Origin: Micromonospora sp. NBRC 110009
Lineage (GTDB): Bacteria > Actinomycetota > Actinomycetes > Mycobacteriales > Micromonosporaceae
Direction of reading: 5' to 3'
NCBI RefSeq assembly: GCF_030518795.1
Contig: NZ_CP130427.1
Span: forward strand, 4,898,001-4,962,000
DNA: 64,000 bases
Position numbers and translations under genes: made by a program. Below, piece after piece: positions 56,864 to 63,580 of the stretch (its first letter is position 1; the number at the start of each line of letters is the position of its first letter). The notes beneath the pieces were generated by a model, which saw nothing but the letters and a program-made list of their open reading frames with translations, searched no databases and was not told where the DNA came from.

Positions 56864-57283
56864 TCAGTCGTCGCGCAGCCGGCGCAGGATCCGGGTCAGC
56901 TCGGCCCGGTCGTCCGCGTCGAGGGCGCCGAAGAACCGCTCGGCCTCGGCGGCCCGGGCCACCCGGATGGCCTCGCCGACCCGGCGGCCCTCCGCGGTGG
57001 GCGCGACCAGGGTGGCCCGCCGGTCCACCGGGTCGGGCCGCCGCTCGACCAGCCCGCGCTCCTCGAGGCCGTCGACCACCTCGGTGGCCGAGCGGGGGGC
57101 GATGCCCAGGTGCTCGGCGAGGACGCTGGGCCGGACCGCGCCGTGCCGCATCAGCACGGCGAGCGCCCGGGCGTGCCCCGGGTTGATCTCCCACGGTTCG
57201 AGGGTGCGCTTGGACTGGTGGCGCAGCCGTCGGGCCACCGCCCAGAACGTCTCGGCCAGGCTCTCCTCGTCGCTGCCGGTCAC
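56864..57283 (-). CDS. MarR-family regulator
   Basis: 139 residues. INPGHARALAVLMRHGAVRPSVLAEHLGIAPRSATEVVDGLEERGLVERRPDPVDRRATLVAPTAEGRRV is the MarR winged helix with the DxRxxxxxxT wing. GTG start. It is divergent from an ABC exporter gene, with a 17-bp palindrome between them, the classic layout of a drug-responsive repressor of an efflux pump. Confidence 0.92.
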   Translation of the reverse strand: MTGSDEESLAETFWAVARRLRHQSKRTLEPWEINPGHARALAVLMRHGAVRPSVLAEHLGIAPRSATEVVDGLEERGLVERRPDPVDRRATLVAPTAEGRRVGEAIRVARAAEAERFFGALDADDRAELTRILRRLRDD

Positions 57284-57312
57284 CGGAATACGGTAGCAGC
57301 GCTTCCTGTTGT

Positions 57313-57329
57313 TACCTCATGATGAGGTA
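57313..57329. promoter_or_regulatory. MarR-type operator palindrome
   Basis: TACCTCATGATGAGGTA: perfect 8-bp arms around one G. It is centred in the divergent marR/exporter gap, 30 bp from the marR start. Size and symmetry fit a MarR dimer site. Confidence 0.7.
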
Positions 57330-57365
57330 GCCTCAGCAATATCCCCCGACGAGAGAGAGCACCCC

Positions 57366-59156
57366 TTGGATGGACTCCGTGGCGGCCGCGGCGGCGGCCG
57401 AACAGTGACCCCCGCCGAGAAGGCCCAGGCACGCGAGGTTTCGCTGCGCCGGGTCGGCGGCCTCTTCGCCGTCCACCGCGGCCGGCTCGTCGTGGTGGTG
57501 GCGATCATCGTGGCGTCGTCGATCATCGCGATGGCGTCGCCCTTCCTGCTCCGTACGGTGATCGACCGGGCCCTGCCGGAGCGCGACCTGACCCTGCTCG
57601 CCTGGCTCGTCGCCGGCATGGTGGGGGTGGCGGCGGTGACCGCCGTGCTCGGCGTGGCACAGACCTGGATCTCCACCCGGGTGGGCCAGGAGGTGATGCA
57701 CCGGCTGCGCACCGACGTCTTCACCCACCTCCAGCGGCAGTCGATCGGGTTCTTCGTCCGCACCCGCACCGGTGAGGTGCAGTCGCGGATCACCAACGAC
57801 ATCGGCGGCATGCAGACGGTGGTCACCTCCACCGCCACCGCGATCGCCGCCAACCTGACCACCGTCGTCGCCACGGCGATCGCCATGGTGGCGCTGAGCT
57901 GGCGGCTCTCGCTCGTGTCGGTGGTCGTGCTGCCGCCGGCCATCTGGCTGACCCGCCGGGTCGCCCGGCTGCGCCGCGAGATCACCGCCCAGCGCCAGCG
58001 GGAACTGGCCGACCTCAACGTCACCGTCGAGGAGGGGCTGTCGATCAGCGGGGTCCAGCTCGCCAAGACCCTGGGCGCCGGAGCCGCGCTGATCGACCGA
58101 TTCACTGCCTCCTCGGCGCGCCTGGTCGACCTGGAGCTCCGCTCCGAGCTGGCCGGCCGCTGGCGGATGGCCTCGATGACGGTCATCTTCGCCGCCATCC
58201 CCGCCGTCATCTACCTCGGCGCGGGCCTGCCCGGCACCGCCGGCACGCTGACCATCGGCACCCTGGTCGCCTTCACCGCCCTGCAGGGCAGCCTGTTCCG
58301 CCCGCTGATGGGCCTGCTCAACGTGGGCGTCTCGCTGACCGCCTCGCTGGCGCTCTTCGCCCGGATCTTCGAATACCTCGACCTGCCGGTCGAGGTCGCC
58401 GACCCGCCGCGGCCGGTGGCACTCGACCCGGCGCGGACCCGCGGTCACCTGCGCTTCTCCGACGTCACCTTCAGCTATCCGGGCAGCGACACCGCGGCGG
58501 TGGCCGGGGTCAGCCTGGACGTCCCGGCCGGCACCAGCCTGGCCCTGGTCGGCGAGACCGGGTCCGGCAAGAGCACCCTCGCCGCGCTGATCAGCCGGCT
58601 GCACGATCCCGACGCCGGCCGGATCACCATCGACGACGTCGACCTGCGCGACCTGCGCCTGGCCGACCTGGCCGCCGTGGTCGGCGTGGTCAGCCAGGAG
58701 ACCTACCTGCTGCACGCCACCGTGCGGGAGAACCTCCGGTACGCCCGCCCGGACGCCACCGACACCGAGATCGAGGCCGCCGCGCGCGCCGCGCAGATCC
58801 ACCACCTGATCGCCGCGCTCCCCGACGGCTACGACACCATGGTCGGCTCCCGCGGCCACCGGTTCTCCGGCGGCGAGAAGCAGCGGCTGGCCATCGCCCG
58901 CACACTGCTGCGCGACCCGCGGATCCTGGTGCTGGACGAGGCGACCAGCGCGCTGGACACCGAGACCGAACGCGCGGTGCAGCGCGCCTTCGACGAGCTG
59001 GCCCGGGGCCGCACCGTCGTCACCATCGCGCACCGCCTCTCCACCGTCCGCGACGCCGACCAGATCGCCGTGCTCGACCACGGCCGGATCGTCGAGTCCG
59101 GCACCCACCAGGGCCTGCTCGACCGCGCCGGCCGGTACGCGTCGCTCGCCGCCTGA
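57366..59156 (+). CDS. ABC exporter, fused membrane-ATPase (MsbA/LmrA-like multidrug type)
   Basis: About 596 residues. Six membrane helices (about 40-320) precede an ATPase domain: Walker A GETGSGKST, Q-loop VVSQETYLLHATVRENL, signature FSGGEKQRLAIARTL, Walker B ILVLDEATSALD, switch His TIAHRLSTVRDADQIAVLDHG. It works as a homodimer to expel lipids or drugs. The start is uncertain: TTG 57366 after a GAGAGAG stretch, or GTG 57405 (VTPAEKAQAREVSLRRVGGLF), which overlaps the stop of a 12-codon ATG mini-frame (57370-57408). Divergent from marR, which probably represses it. Confidence 0.9.
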   Translation: MDGLRGGRGGGRTVTPAEKAQAREVSLRRVGGLFAVHRGRLVVVVAIIVASSIIAMASPFLLRTVIDRALPERDLTLLAWLVAGMVGVAAVTAVLGVAQTWISTRVGQEVMHRLRTDVFTHLQRQSIGFFVRTRTGEVQSRITNDIGGMQTVVTSTATAIAANLTTVVATAIAMVALSWRLSLVSVVVLPPAIWLTRRVARLRREITAQRQRELADLNVTVEEGLSISGVQLAKTLGAGAALIDRFTASSARLVDLELRSELAGRWRMASMTVIFAAIPAVIYLGAGLPGTAGTLTIGTLVAFTALQGSLFRPLMGLLNVGVSLTASLALFARIFEYLDLPVEVADPPRPVALDPARTRGHLRFSDVTFSYPGSDTAAVAGVSLDVPAGTSLALVGETGSGKSTLAALISRLHDPDAGRITIDDVDLRDLRLADLAAVVGVVSQETYLLHATVRENLRYARPDATDTEIEAAARAAQIHHLIAALPDGYDTMVGSRGHRFSGGEKQRLAIARTLLRDPRILVLDEATSALDTETERAVQRAFDELARGRTVVTIAHRLSTVRDADQIAVLDHGRIVESGTHQGLLDRAGRYASLAA

Positions 59157-59226
59157 GCGCTTGTACCGGAAAAACACCCGATCTCCAAGACCCGAGTTAC
59201 AGGTCCGTGGTGGGTACAGTGGCGCG

Positions 59227-59913
59227 GTGCATAACGGAGTGCAGGCCCAGGTGCCGGTGCTGTACGTCGCGGACGCCGACCTGGCCCGGCCGTTCTACGA
59301 GTGTTTCGGCTACTCCGAGGTGCGCTCCGGCGGTGACGGCGACTCCCGCTGGTCCTATCTGCAGTGCGGGGAGCTGACCCTGCTGCTGGCGGCGGTGAAG
59401 CCGCGCCTGGTCACCGTCGCGCTGCCCCTGCTCGTCTACCTCTACGTCGACGACCTCGCCGCCACGATGGCCCGGCTGACCGCCGCCGGGCACGCCGTCG
59501 AGCGGGCCGGTCACCCCGAGCACGCCCCCGGCGGCGAATGCCGCACCGCCGACCCCGACGGCAATGTGGTGGTCTTCGGGCAGCGCCGGGGCGCCCCCGA
59601 GCAGTCCCGGGGCGCGGAGTCCGGCAGGGAGGCGCGCTTCTCGCTGATCCGGGAGGCCGCCGCGGCGGCCAGCCGGCGCGGTCTCGCCCCCGCCCGCTGC
59701 CAGATCGGCGGCCCGCGCGGCGAGCCCTGCGAGGAGCCGGCCGAGGTGAAGCTCGCCGACGCGTGGGGCGACACGGTGTGGGGGTGCCTGGCCCACGCCG
59801 ACGAGACGCTGCTCAACGCCCGCGGCGCGTTCCTGGCCACCGAGGACGGGATGGGCCTGGCCGCCTTCCTGCGCGCCCGCCAGGCCCAGCCGGACCGGGC
59901 GGCGCAGAGCTGA
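59227..59913 (+). CDS. VOC (glyoxalase/bleomycin-resistance) protein with extra C-terminal domain
   Basis: 228 residues. The VOC domain (about 1-115) has VPVLYVADADLARPFYECFGYSEVR, LLVYLYVDDLAATMARLTAAGHAVERAGHP and GGECRTADPDGNVVVFGQR. A second domain (about 130-228) has CQIGGPRGEPCEEPAEVKLADAWGDTVWGCLAHADETLLNARGAFLATED, with Cys/His residues that may bind a metal. GTG 59227 is chosen since a TACAGT -10 box at 59215-59220 would start the transcript right at it. Substrate unknown; such two-domain proteins are common in actinomycetes. Confidence 0.8.
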   Translation: MHNGVQAQVPVLYVADADLARPFYECFGYSEVRSGGDGDSRWSYLQCGELTLLLAAVKPRLVTVALPLLVYLYVDDLAATMARLTAAGHAVERAGHPEHAPGGECRTADPDGNVVVFGQRRGAPEQSRGAESGREARFSLIREAAAAASRRGLAPARCQIGGPRGEPCEEPAEVKLADAWGDTVWGCLAHADETLLNARGAFLATEDGMGLAAFLRARQAQPDRAAQS

Positions 59914-59919
59914 CCCGGG

Positions 59920-60135
59920 TCACCGCCGGCCGAGGCGGGAGGCCAGGTCCGGGGCGGCCCGGATCGGGTCGTCCGCCCAGCGGCTGGCGAACACGTCGTG
60001 CAGCCGCCACCCGGCCCGGGTCAGCGTCCGCTGCCGCTCCAGGTGCGCCGACACCCCCTCCGGATGCACCGCGCAGACCACCCCCACGGCGTTCGCGTCC
60101 GCACCCACGCAGAGGTCGACCCGCCACCGGCCCAC
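59920..60135 (-). pseudogene. C-terminal remnant of a VSR/REase-like nuclease domain protein
   Basis: The 71-residue frame reads MGRWRVDLCVGADANAVGVV, then HPEGVSAHLERQRTLTRAGWRLHDVFASRWADDPIRAAPDLA. The VDL...H-x-x-R-x-x-x-L-x-x-x-GW-x-x-x-x-x-(S)-x-W-x-x-DP pattern is that of the very-short-patch/REase_MTES_1575-type domain that ends large actinobacterial helicase-like proteins. Everything upstream is missing: an M23 peptidase frame on the opposite strand begins 30 bases away. Confidence 0.6.
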
Positions 60136-60164
60136 CGGGTTCGTTCACCGGCGCCCGGTGGCGC

Positions 60165-60689
60165 TTGCTCGCGCTGCTCACGGTCGGCGTCGTCGTCGGG
60201 GCGCTGCTGGGAGTGCAGCCCGCGCAGGCGGCCGGGCCGGGCTTCCGGATGCCGTTCCTGTGCGGCCAGACCTGGCAGGGCAACAACTGGAACGGGCACA
60301 GCCCGGCCCACTCCATCGACTGGAACCACTACGACGCGAACGGCAACCCCGACGACTTCGGCCGGCGGGTGGTCGCCAGCGCCGGCGGCACCGTGCTGGA
60401 GTCGTACTACTCGACCACCACCGGCTACGGGAACACCATCGTCATCGGGCACGGCGACGGCTGGCGCACCCGGTACGCCCACCTCAGCGAGCGCCTGGTC
60501 GCCGAGGGCGACACCGTGAACCAGGGCACGGTCATCGGCAAGGTCGGCGCCTCGTCGGCCAAGTACGACCTCAGCCCGCACCTGCACTACGAGCAGATCC
60601 ACTACGGCAGCGTCGTCGTCTCGGTCATCCAGGGTGTCACCTGGTCCGACTACCTCAAGCGCAACCAGACCAGCACCAACAACTGCTGA
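60165..60689 (+). CDS. M23-family metallopeptidase, 5' end probably lost
   Basis: About 174 residues. Signal-like LLALLTVGVVVGALLGVQPAQAAGP, then the LytM/M23 fold: AHSIDWNH (H-x3-D zinc ligands), VVASAGGTVLESYYSTTTGYGNTIVIGHGDGWRTRYAHLSERLVAEGDTVNQGTVIGKVG, and HLHYEQI (H-x-H). It should cut peptidoglycan cross-bridges outside the cell. The only in-frame start near the signal peptide is TTG 60165, which would remove its positively charged beginning (GARWR); no Shine-Dalgarno is present. The junction with the nuclease remnant suggests a rearrangement that removed the native start. Confidence 0.75.
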   Translation: MLALLTVGVVVGALLGVQPAQAAGPGFRMPFLCGQTWQGNNWNGHSPAHSIDWNHYDANGNPDDFGRRVVASAGGTVLESYYSTTTGYGNTIVIGHGDGWRTRYAHLSERLVAEGDTVNQGTVIGKVGASSAKYDLSPHLHYEQIHYGSVVVSVIQGVTWSDYLKRNQTSTNNC

Positions 60690-60714
60690 CCCGGCGGCCG
60701 GTTGCCCGCCGGAC

Positions 60715-61725
60715 TCAGGCCTCGGGGGGCTCGTCCTCCGGATCGCCCCGCTCCGGGTCGTCCGGCGACGGCGTCTCGCCGGGCTCGGGCCCGGGTGGCG
60801 GAGCGGTGGGTGGCTGCAGGAAGGGGTCGCTCAGGGGGAACTGCAGCTCCACGCCGGAGTCCGGCCGGGGGCCCGGGGGACGCTGCTTCCCGGCCGGCTG
60901 CGGCGCGGCTTCGGCCTCCGGCGGTGCCTGCCGCTGTCGCGGCGGTCGCTCCTCCCGCAGCGCCTCCGGCATGCCGTCCGTCGCCGCGGTGCCGTCGTCC
61001 TCCGTCTCCGCCTGCTCGCGTCGGCGCCGCTCCCTGGCATACGCCGCTCGCTGGCGCTCGAGTTCGCGCTCCCACTCGAGAGCGATGCGCTGATCCCAGT
61101 ACGGCTGCAGGAGCTTGCGGACCGGCTCGTCCAGGTGCACGGACACGTCCGGCTCACAGCTGAAGGTGAAGTCGTCGCGCTCGTAGCTCCGGGGGAAGGC
61201 GTTGCGGTCGGTCAGTGCGGCCTCCAGCGCCTTCGCGAGCTCACGGGGGCGATCCGGCGGGATCTCGGCGGCGCACCGGGCGACGATACGTCGCAGTCGC
61301 TGTGTCGCCTGGGGCTGGAAGTAGTCGACGTACCAGCCGAACAGTTCCGGCCGAGTGTTGTCGGAGGACCAGGTGACCGTGGCGCGGACGACGAAGTTGT
61401 ACACCTGCCCCTGGGCCGGCACCACCATGGTCGGGGAAACCCGCCGGTCGACGAGCGTCACCGCGGTCGGCTCCGGTTCCTGGTCCGGCCAGCTCAACTG
61501 CTTCAGGATGGGCTTGGCGGCCGTCCACAACTCCTTCGCCCGGCGCCGCGCCGTCGTCCAGAGTTCACGGGCGCGGGCGAGCCACCGCTCCCACCGGCCC
61601 GGCGCCGGCTGCGGACTGTCGGCGACCGGGCCGCCCTCCGAGGTTCCGCTGCTGCCGCCCGCTGGGCTGGTGTCGTCCTCCTTGCCAGCGCGGGAGCCGT
61701 CGTCGGCGCCGGACGTCCCGGTCAT
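60715..61725 (-). CDS. Uncharacterised coiled-coil protein, 336 residues
   Basis: The first ~45 residues are disordered (Gly/Ser/Asp). A helical stretch RWERWLARARELWTTARRRAKELWTAAKPILKQL follows, then a mixed domain (about 85-200: VSPTMVVPAQGQVYNFVVRATVTWSSDN, CAAEIPPDRPRELAKALEAALTD). A charged coiled coil YWDQRIALEWERELERQRAAYARERRRREQ follows and a long Pro/Glu-rich tail ends the protein. No membrane helix or enzyme motif. The beta-rich part followed by a charged helix is loosely like SPFH/band-7 proteins, but this is weak. ATG has GGAGAGGGG upstream. Confidence 0.7.
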   Translation of the reverse strand: MTGTSGADDGSRAGKEDDTSPAGGSSGTSEGGPVADSPQPAPGRWERWLARARELWTTARRRAKELWTAAKPILKQLSWPDQEPEPTAVTLVDRRVSPTMVVPAQGQVYNFVVRATVTWSSDNTRPELFGWYVDYFQPQATQRLRRIVARCAAEIPPDRPRELAKALEAALTDRNAFPRSYERDDFTFSCEPDVSVHLDEPVRKLLQPYWDQRIALEWERELERQRAAYARERRRREQAETEDDGTAATDGMPEALREERPPRQRQAPPEAEAAPQPAGKQRPPGPRPDSGVELQFPLSDPFLQPPTAPPPGPEPGETPSPDDPERGDPEDEPPEA

Positions 61726-61883
61726 CGCACCCCTCTCCGGTCGAGCAGCCGCGCGTCGCCCGGCAGCAGGGTGTGCGCCGGGTGCGGTCGGGCGAGGGGT
61801 GCGCGGAGGCGCCCGTCGGCGCTCCGCCGCCCCACGCTAACAAGTCGGCACGGCGGGGCGCGGCAGCCGCGCGGGCGGCGAGA

Positions 61884-62025
61884 TTGGGGCGTGTGGATCA
61901 CCTCGCTCTCCACCGCACCGCACATCGCCAGCAGCGCCCGGCCGGACAAATCGTCGAGCACGGGCGCCACCGTGTGTGCGGGCCAGCGGACGAGCGCCGT
62001 CGAGAGACAAGGTTCGTGGGCTCAC
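61884..62025 (-). pseudogene. vapC: vapC (PIN toxin) remnant, frameshifted and truncated
   Basis: A GTG (62025) overlaps the vapB stop by 4 bp, as in normal vapBC pairs. After a few codons the reading shifts: in a second frame the DNA encodes LSTALVRWPAHTVAPVLDDL then SGRALLAMCGAVESEVIHTP, the expected early part of an actinobacterial VapC PIN toxin. The similarity ends near 61884, so most catalytic acidic residues are gone. Confidence 0.7.
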
Positions 62026-62231
62026 ACTGTGTCCGGCTTGGCTGCACCCGTTCCACGGGTCAGGGCGGGAAGCCCTCCGGTCTTGAGCCAACCGGCGAAC
62101 TCGCGCCGCTTCTCCCGGTTGACCACGGCCTCAAGAGCGGCGTTGACCGTGGCCCTTTTCGTCGTGGTGCCGAGGATCTCCGACGCCGCCGCAAGCAGGT
62201 TGTCGTCAACGTCCAGGATGGTTCGCGACAT
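62022..62231 (-). CDS. vapB: VapB-type ribbon-helix-helix antitoxin
   Basis: 69 residues: MSRTILDVDDNLLAAASEILGTTTKRATVNAALEAVVNREKRREFAGWL, the DUF2191/Arc-type VapB pattern, then a Gly/Ala tail that would wrap the toxin. GGAGG precedes the ATG by 8 bp. The antitoxin seems intact although the toxin gene directly behind it is decayed. It may now act only as a DNA-binding protein or neutralise other VapC toxins. Confidence 0.88.
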   Translation of the reverse strand: MSRTILDVDDNLLAAASEILGTTTKRATVNAALEAVVNREKRREFAGWLKTGGLPALTRGTGAAKPDTV

Positions 62232-62299
62232 GGTACGGACCTCCCCTCCTACTGACGGCCAGTCAACACCGATGACCTCAGGACTCCCCGTAGTTGATA

Positions 62300-62602
62300 T
62301 CACCGCCGCAGCGGGCCCGCCTGGCTCGATGGACCGGGTGCCGCGTAGGGGTGGGTGACACGGGAGCCGTTCAGGGCCGGGGTGCTGACGGCGCGGCGGA
62401 GGCCGGCGAGCTGGACGAAGACCTCGCGCCGGTCGACCGCCTGGCCGCGCCGGTCGATCACGTAGCCGGTCAGCCAGACCCAGCCGGTGTAGGTCGGACG
62501 AGGGCAGACCGCGACGACCCGGAAGGTCAGGGCGCGGTCGCCAGCGAACTGCACCGAGGCGCGGCCGTCGATCCGCAGCAGGTCGCCCGGTTGCGGCCGC
62601 AC
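62300..62602 (-). CDS. Hypothetical protein, 100 residues, downstream of DivIVA-like gene
   Basis: From GTG 62602: VRPQPGDLLRIDGRASVQFAGDRALTFRVVAVCPRPTYTGWVWLTGYVIDRRGQAVDRREVFVQLAGLRRA. It looks like a small beta-barrel (SH3- or OB-like). It starts 2 bp after the stop of the DivIVA-like gene, so both are one operon. Similar small pairs often occur in mobile-element cargo of Micromonospora, which is an impression, not a search result. Confidence 0.7.
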   Translation of the reverse strand: MRPQPGDLLRIDGRASVQFAGDRALTFRVVAVCPRPTYTGWVWLTGYVIDRRGQAVDRREVFVQLAGLRRAVSTPALNGSRVTHPYAAPGPSSQAGPLRR

Positions 62603-62604
62603 CG

Positions 62605-62883
62605 CTACCAGGGGCCTTCGTTCGGTGGCCGGCACTCCCGCGCGTGCATGGTCTGCCAGTCGCGCAGCGCCCGCTTGAGCCGCTCGTTCTCCTCGCCGAG
62701 CTGGCGGATCCGCCGGTGGAGATCGGTCAGCTCGTCGGCGACCAGGGCCTGGAACTCGCGTACCTGATCGGGGTCGACGCCCCGCCGGCGCAGGTCGAAC
62801 GTGCGGGTCCGCGCCTCGTGCGCGGTCAACCGGGCCGGCAGGCCGGTCCCGTAGGGCTGGCCACCTCGATACACCTGGGCCAC
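62605..62883 (-). CDS. DivIVA-domain small protein
   Basis: 92 residues: GLPARLTAHEARTRTFDLRRRGVDPDQVREFQALVADELTDLHRRIRQLGEENERLKRALRDW. This is the DivIVA N-terminal motif (F-x-x-x-xxG-Y/V-D-x-x-x-V-x-x-F) followed by a short coiled coil. Full DivIVA/Wag31 proteins are longer and organise polar growth; this mini version may bind membrane curvature or DivIVA itself. AAAGGA precedes the GTG start. Confidence 0.82.
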   Translation of the reverse strand: MAQVYRGGQPYGTGLPARLTAHEARTRTFDLRRRGVDPDQVREFQALVADELTDLHRRIRQLGEENERLKRALRDWQTMHARECRPPNEGPW

Positions 62884-62940
62884 GTCGGTCCTTTCTCGGG
62901 CAGGCGGGAACGCGGAGGGTCGGTGCGGTGGGTCTGGAAG

Positions 62941-62977
62941 GGCGGGCCGTCCGCATGCCGGCCGCGGACGGCCCGCC
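62941..62977. repeat. Perfect 14-bp inverted repeat upstream of the DivIVA-like operon
   Basis: GGCGGGCCGTCCGC (62941-62954) and GCGGACGGCCCGCC (62964-62977) pair perfectly around a 9-nt loop. It lies in the transcribed leader of the minus-strand operon, 58 bp before its start. It could act as a terminator/attenuator or RNA stabiliser. Confidence 0.6.
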
Positions 62978-63069
62978 GGCTACGCCGCCGCAGCCCGGTT
63001 CAGCGGTACGACAGCGGAGCAGTTCGGTGGGTCGGGACGGGCACGCGCACCCGCCCCGACCAGGGGGAT

Positions 63070-63104
63070 GCCTCTGCACCTTGTTGCCACGCAAGGGGAG
63101 AGGC
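63070..63104. repeat. Hairpin at the 5' end of the DivIVA-operon transcript
   Basis: GCCTCT (63070-63075) pairs with AGAGGC (63099-63104) and the inner CCTTG with CAAGG, leaving an 8-nt loop. It begins right at the predicted transcription start of the minus-strand promoter, so it would form the very 5' end of that RNA. Confidence 0.5.
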
Positions 63105-63111
63105 ACTCATC

Positions 63112-63140
63112 AACTTAGCTGTCCCAGTCGGCTGAGTCAA
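63112..63140 (-). promoter_or_regulatory. Promoter for the DivIVA-like operon
   Basis: On the minus strand TTGACT (63140-63135) and TAAGTT (63117-63112) are separated by 17 bp, a near-consensus vegetative promoter. Transcription would start near 63105. The 222-base leader before the GTG at 62883 carries two hairpins. The 318-base stretch 62884-63201 holds no gene otherwise. Confidence 0.6.
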
Positions 63141-63201
63141 ACGATGAGTTGTTGCGAGGTGTCGGTGCGTGATCGAATTGGCGTGCCACGCAGGGGGAGT
63201 C

Positions 63202-63441
63202 ATGCCGATCACCGCCGACTACATCCGCATCGCCGACGAGATCGTTGCCGACATCAGAGCTAAGAAGCTCAAGCCGGGAGACAAGCTGCCCTCGATCGTG
63301 CAGCTCGCGGCGAGGTACAAGGTCAGCCCGTCCACCGTCAAGCAGGTCTACGTGCGGCTTGAGGCGCTGCGTGTGATCTGGCGTCACCAGGGCAAGGGCG
63401 TCTTCGTGAATGACCCCAAGCTCTGGATGCGGGAGCCGTAG
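63202..63441 (+). CDS. Mini GntR-type winged-helix regulator
   Basis: 79 residues from ATG 63202 after GGGGGAG: ITADYIRIADEIVADIRAKKLKPGDKLPSIVQLAARYKVSPSTVKQVYVRLEALRVIWRHQGKGVFV. It is only the GntR DNA-binding domain without an effector domain. Such stand-alone domains are common in actinomycete integrative elements and their cargo. It is divergent from the DivIVA-like operon and may regulate it. Confidence 0.85.
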   Translation: MPITADYIRIADEIVADIRAKKLKPGDKLPSIVQLAARYKVSPSTVKQVYVRLEALRVIWRHQGKGVFVNDPKLWMREP

Positions 63442-63580
63442 TCGGCCTGACAGCAGCTGGACCTCGTCGGACCCGCGGCATCGATGCAATGCCATTTGTG
63501 GATGTTCGGCCGGTGTCGACGGTCCTGATGAGCTGGTCGGATGGCAGGACGAACACTGCCGTTCGACGACAGGAGGGACC

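Noticed and set aside
63000..63110. 36-codon minus-strand frame starting ATG 63110 right after a strong -10 box, considered as a leaderless peptide gene.
   Set aside because: The ATG is only 2 bases after the -10 hexamer; transcription would begin about 5 bases downstream of it, so the start would not be in the RNA.
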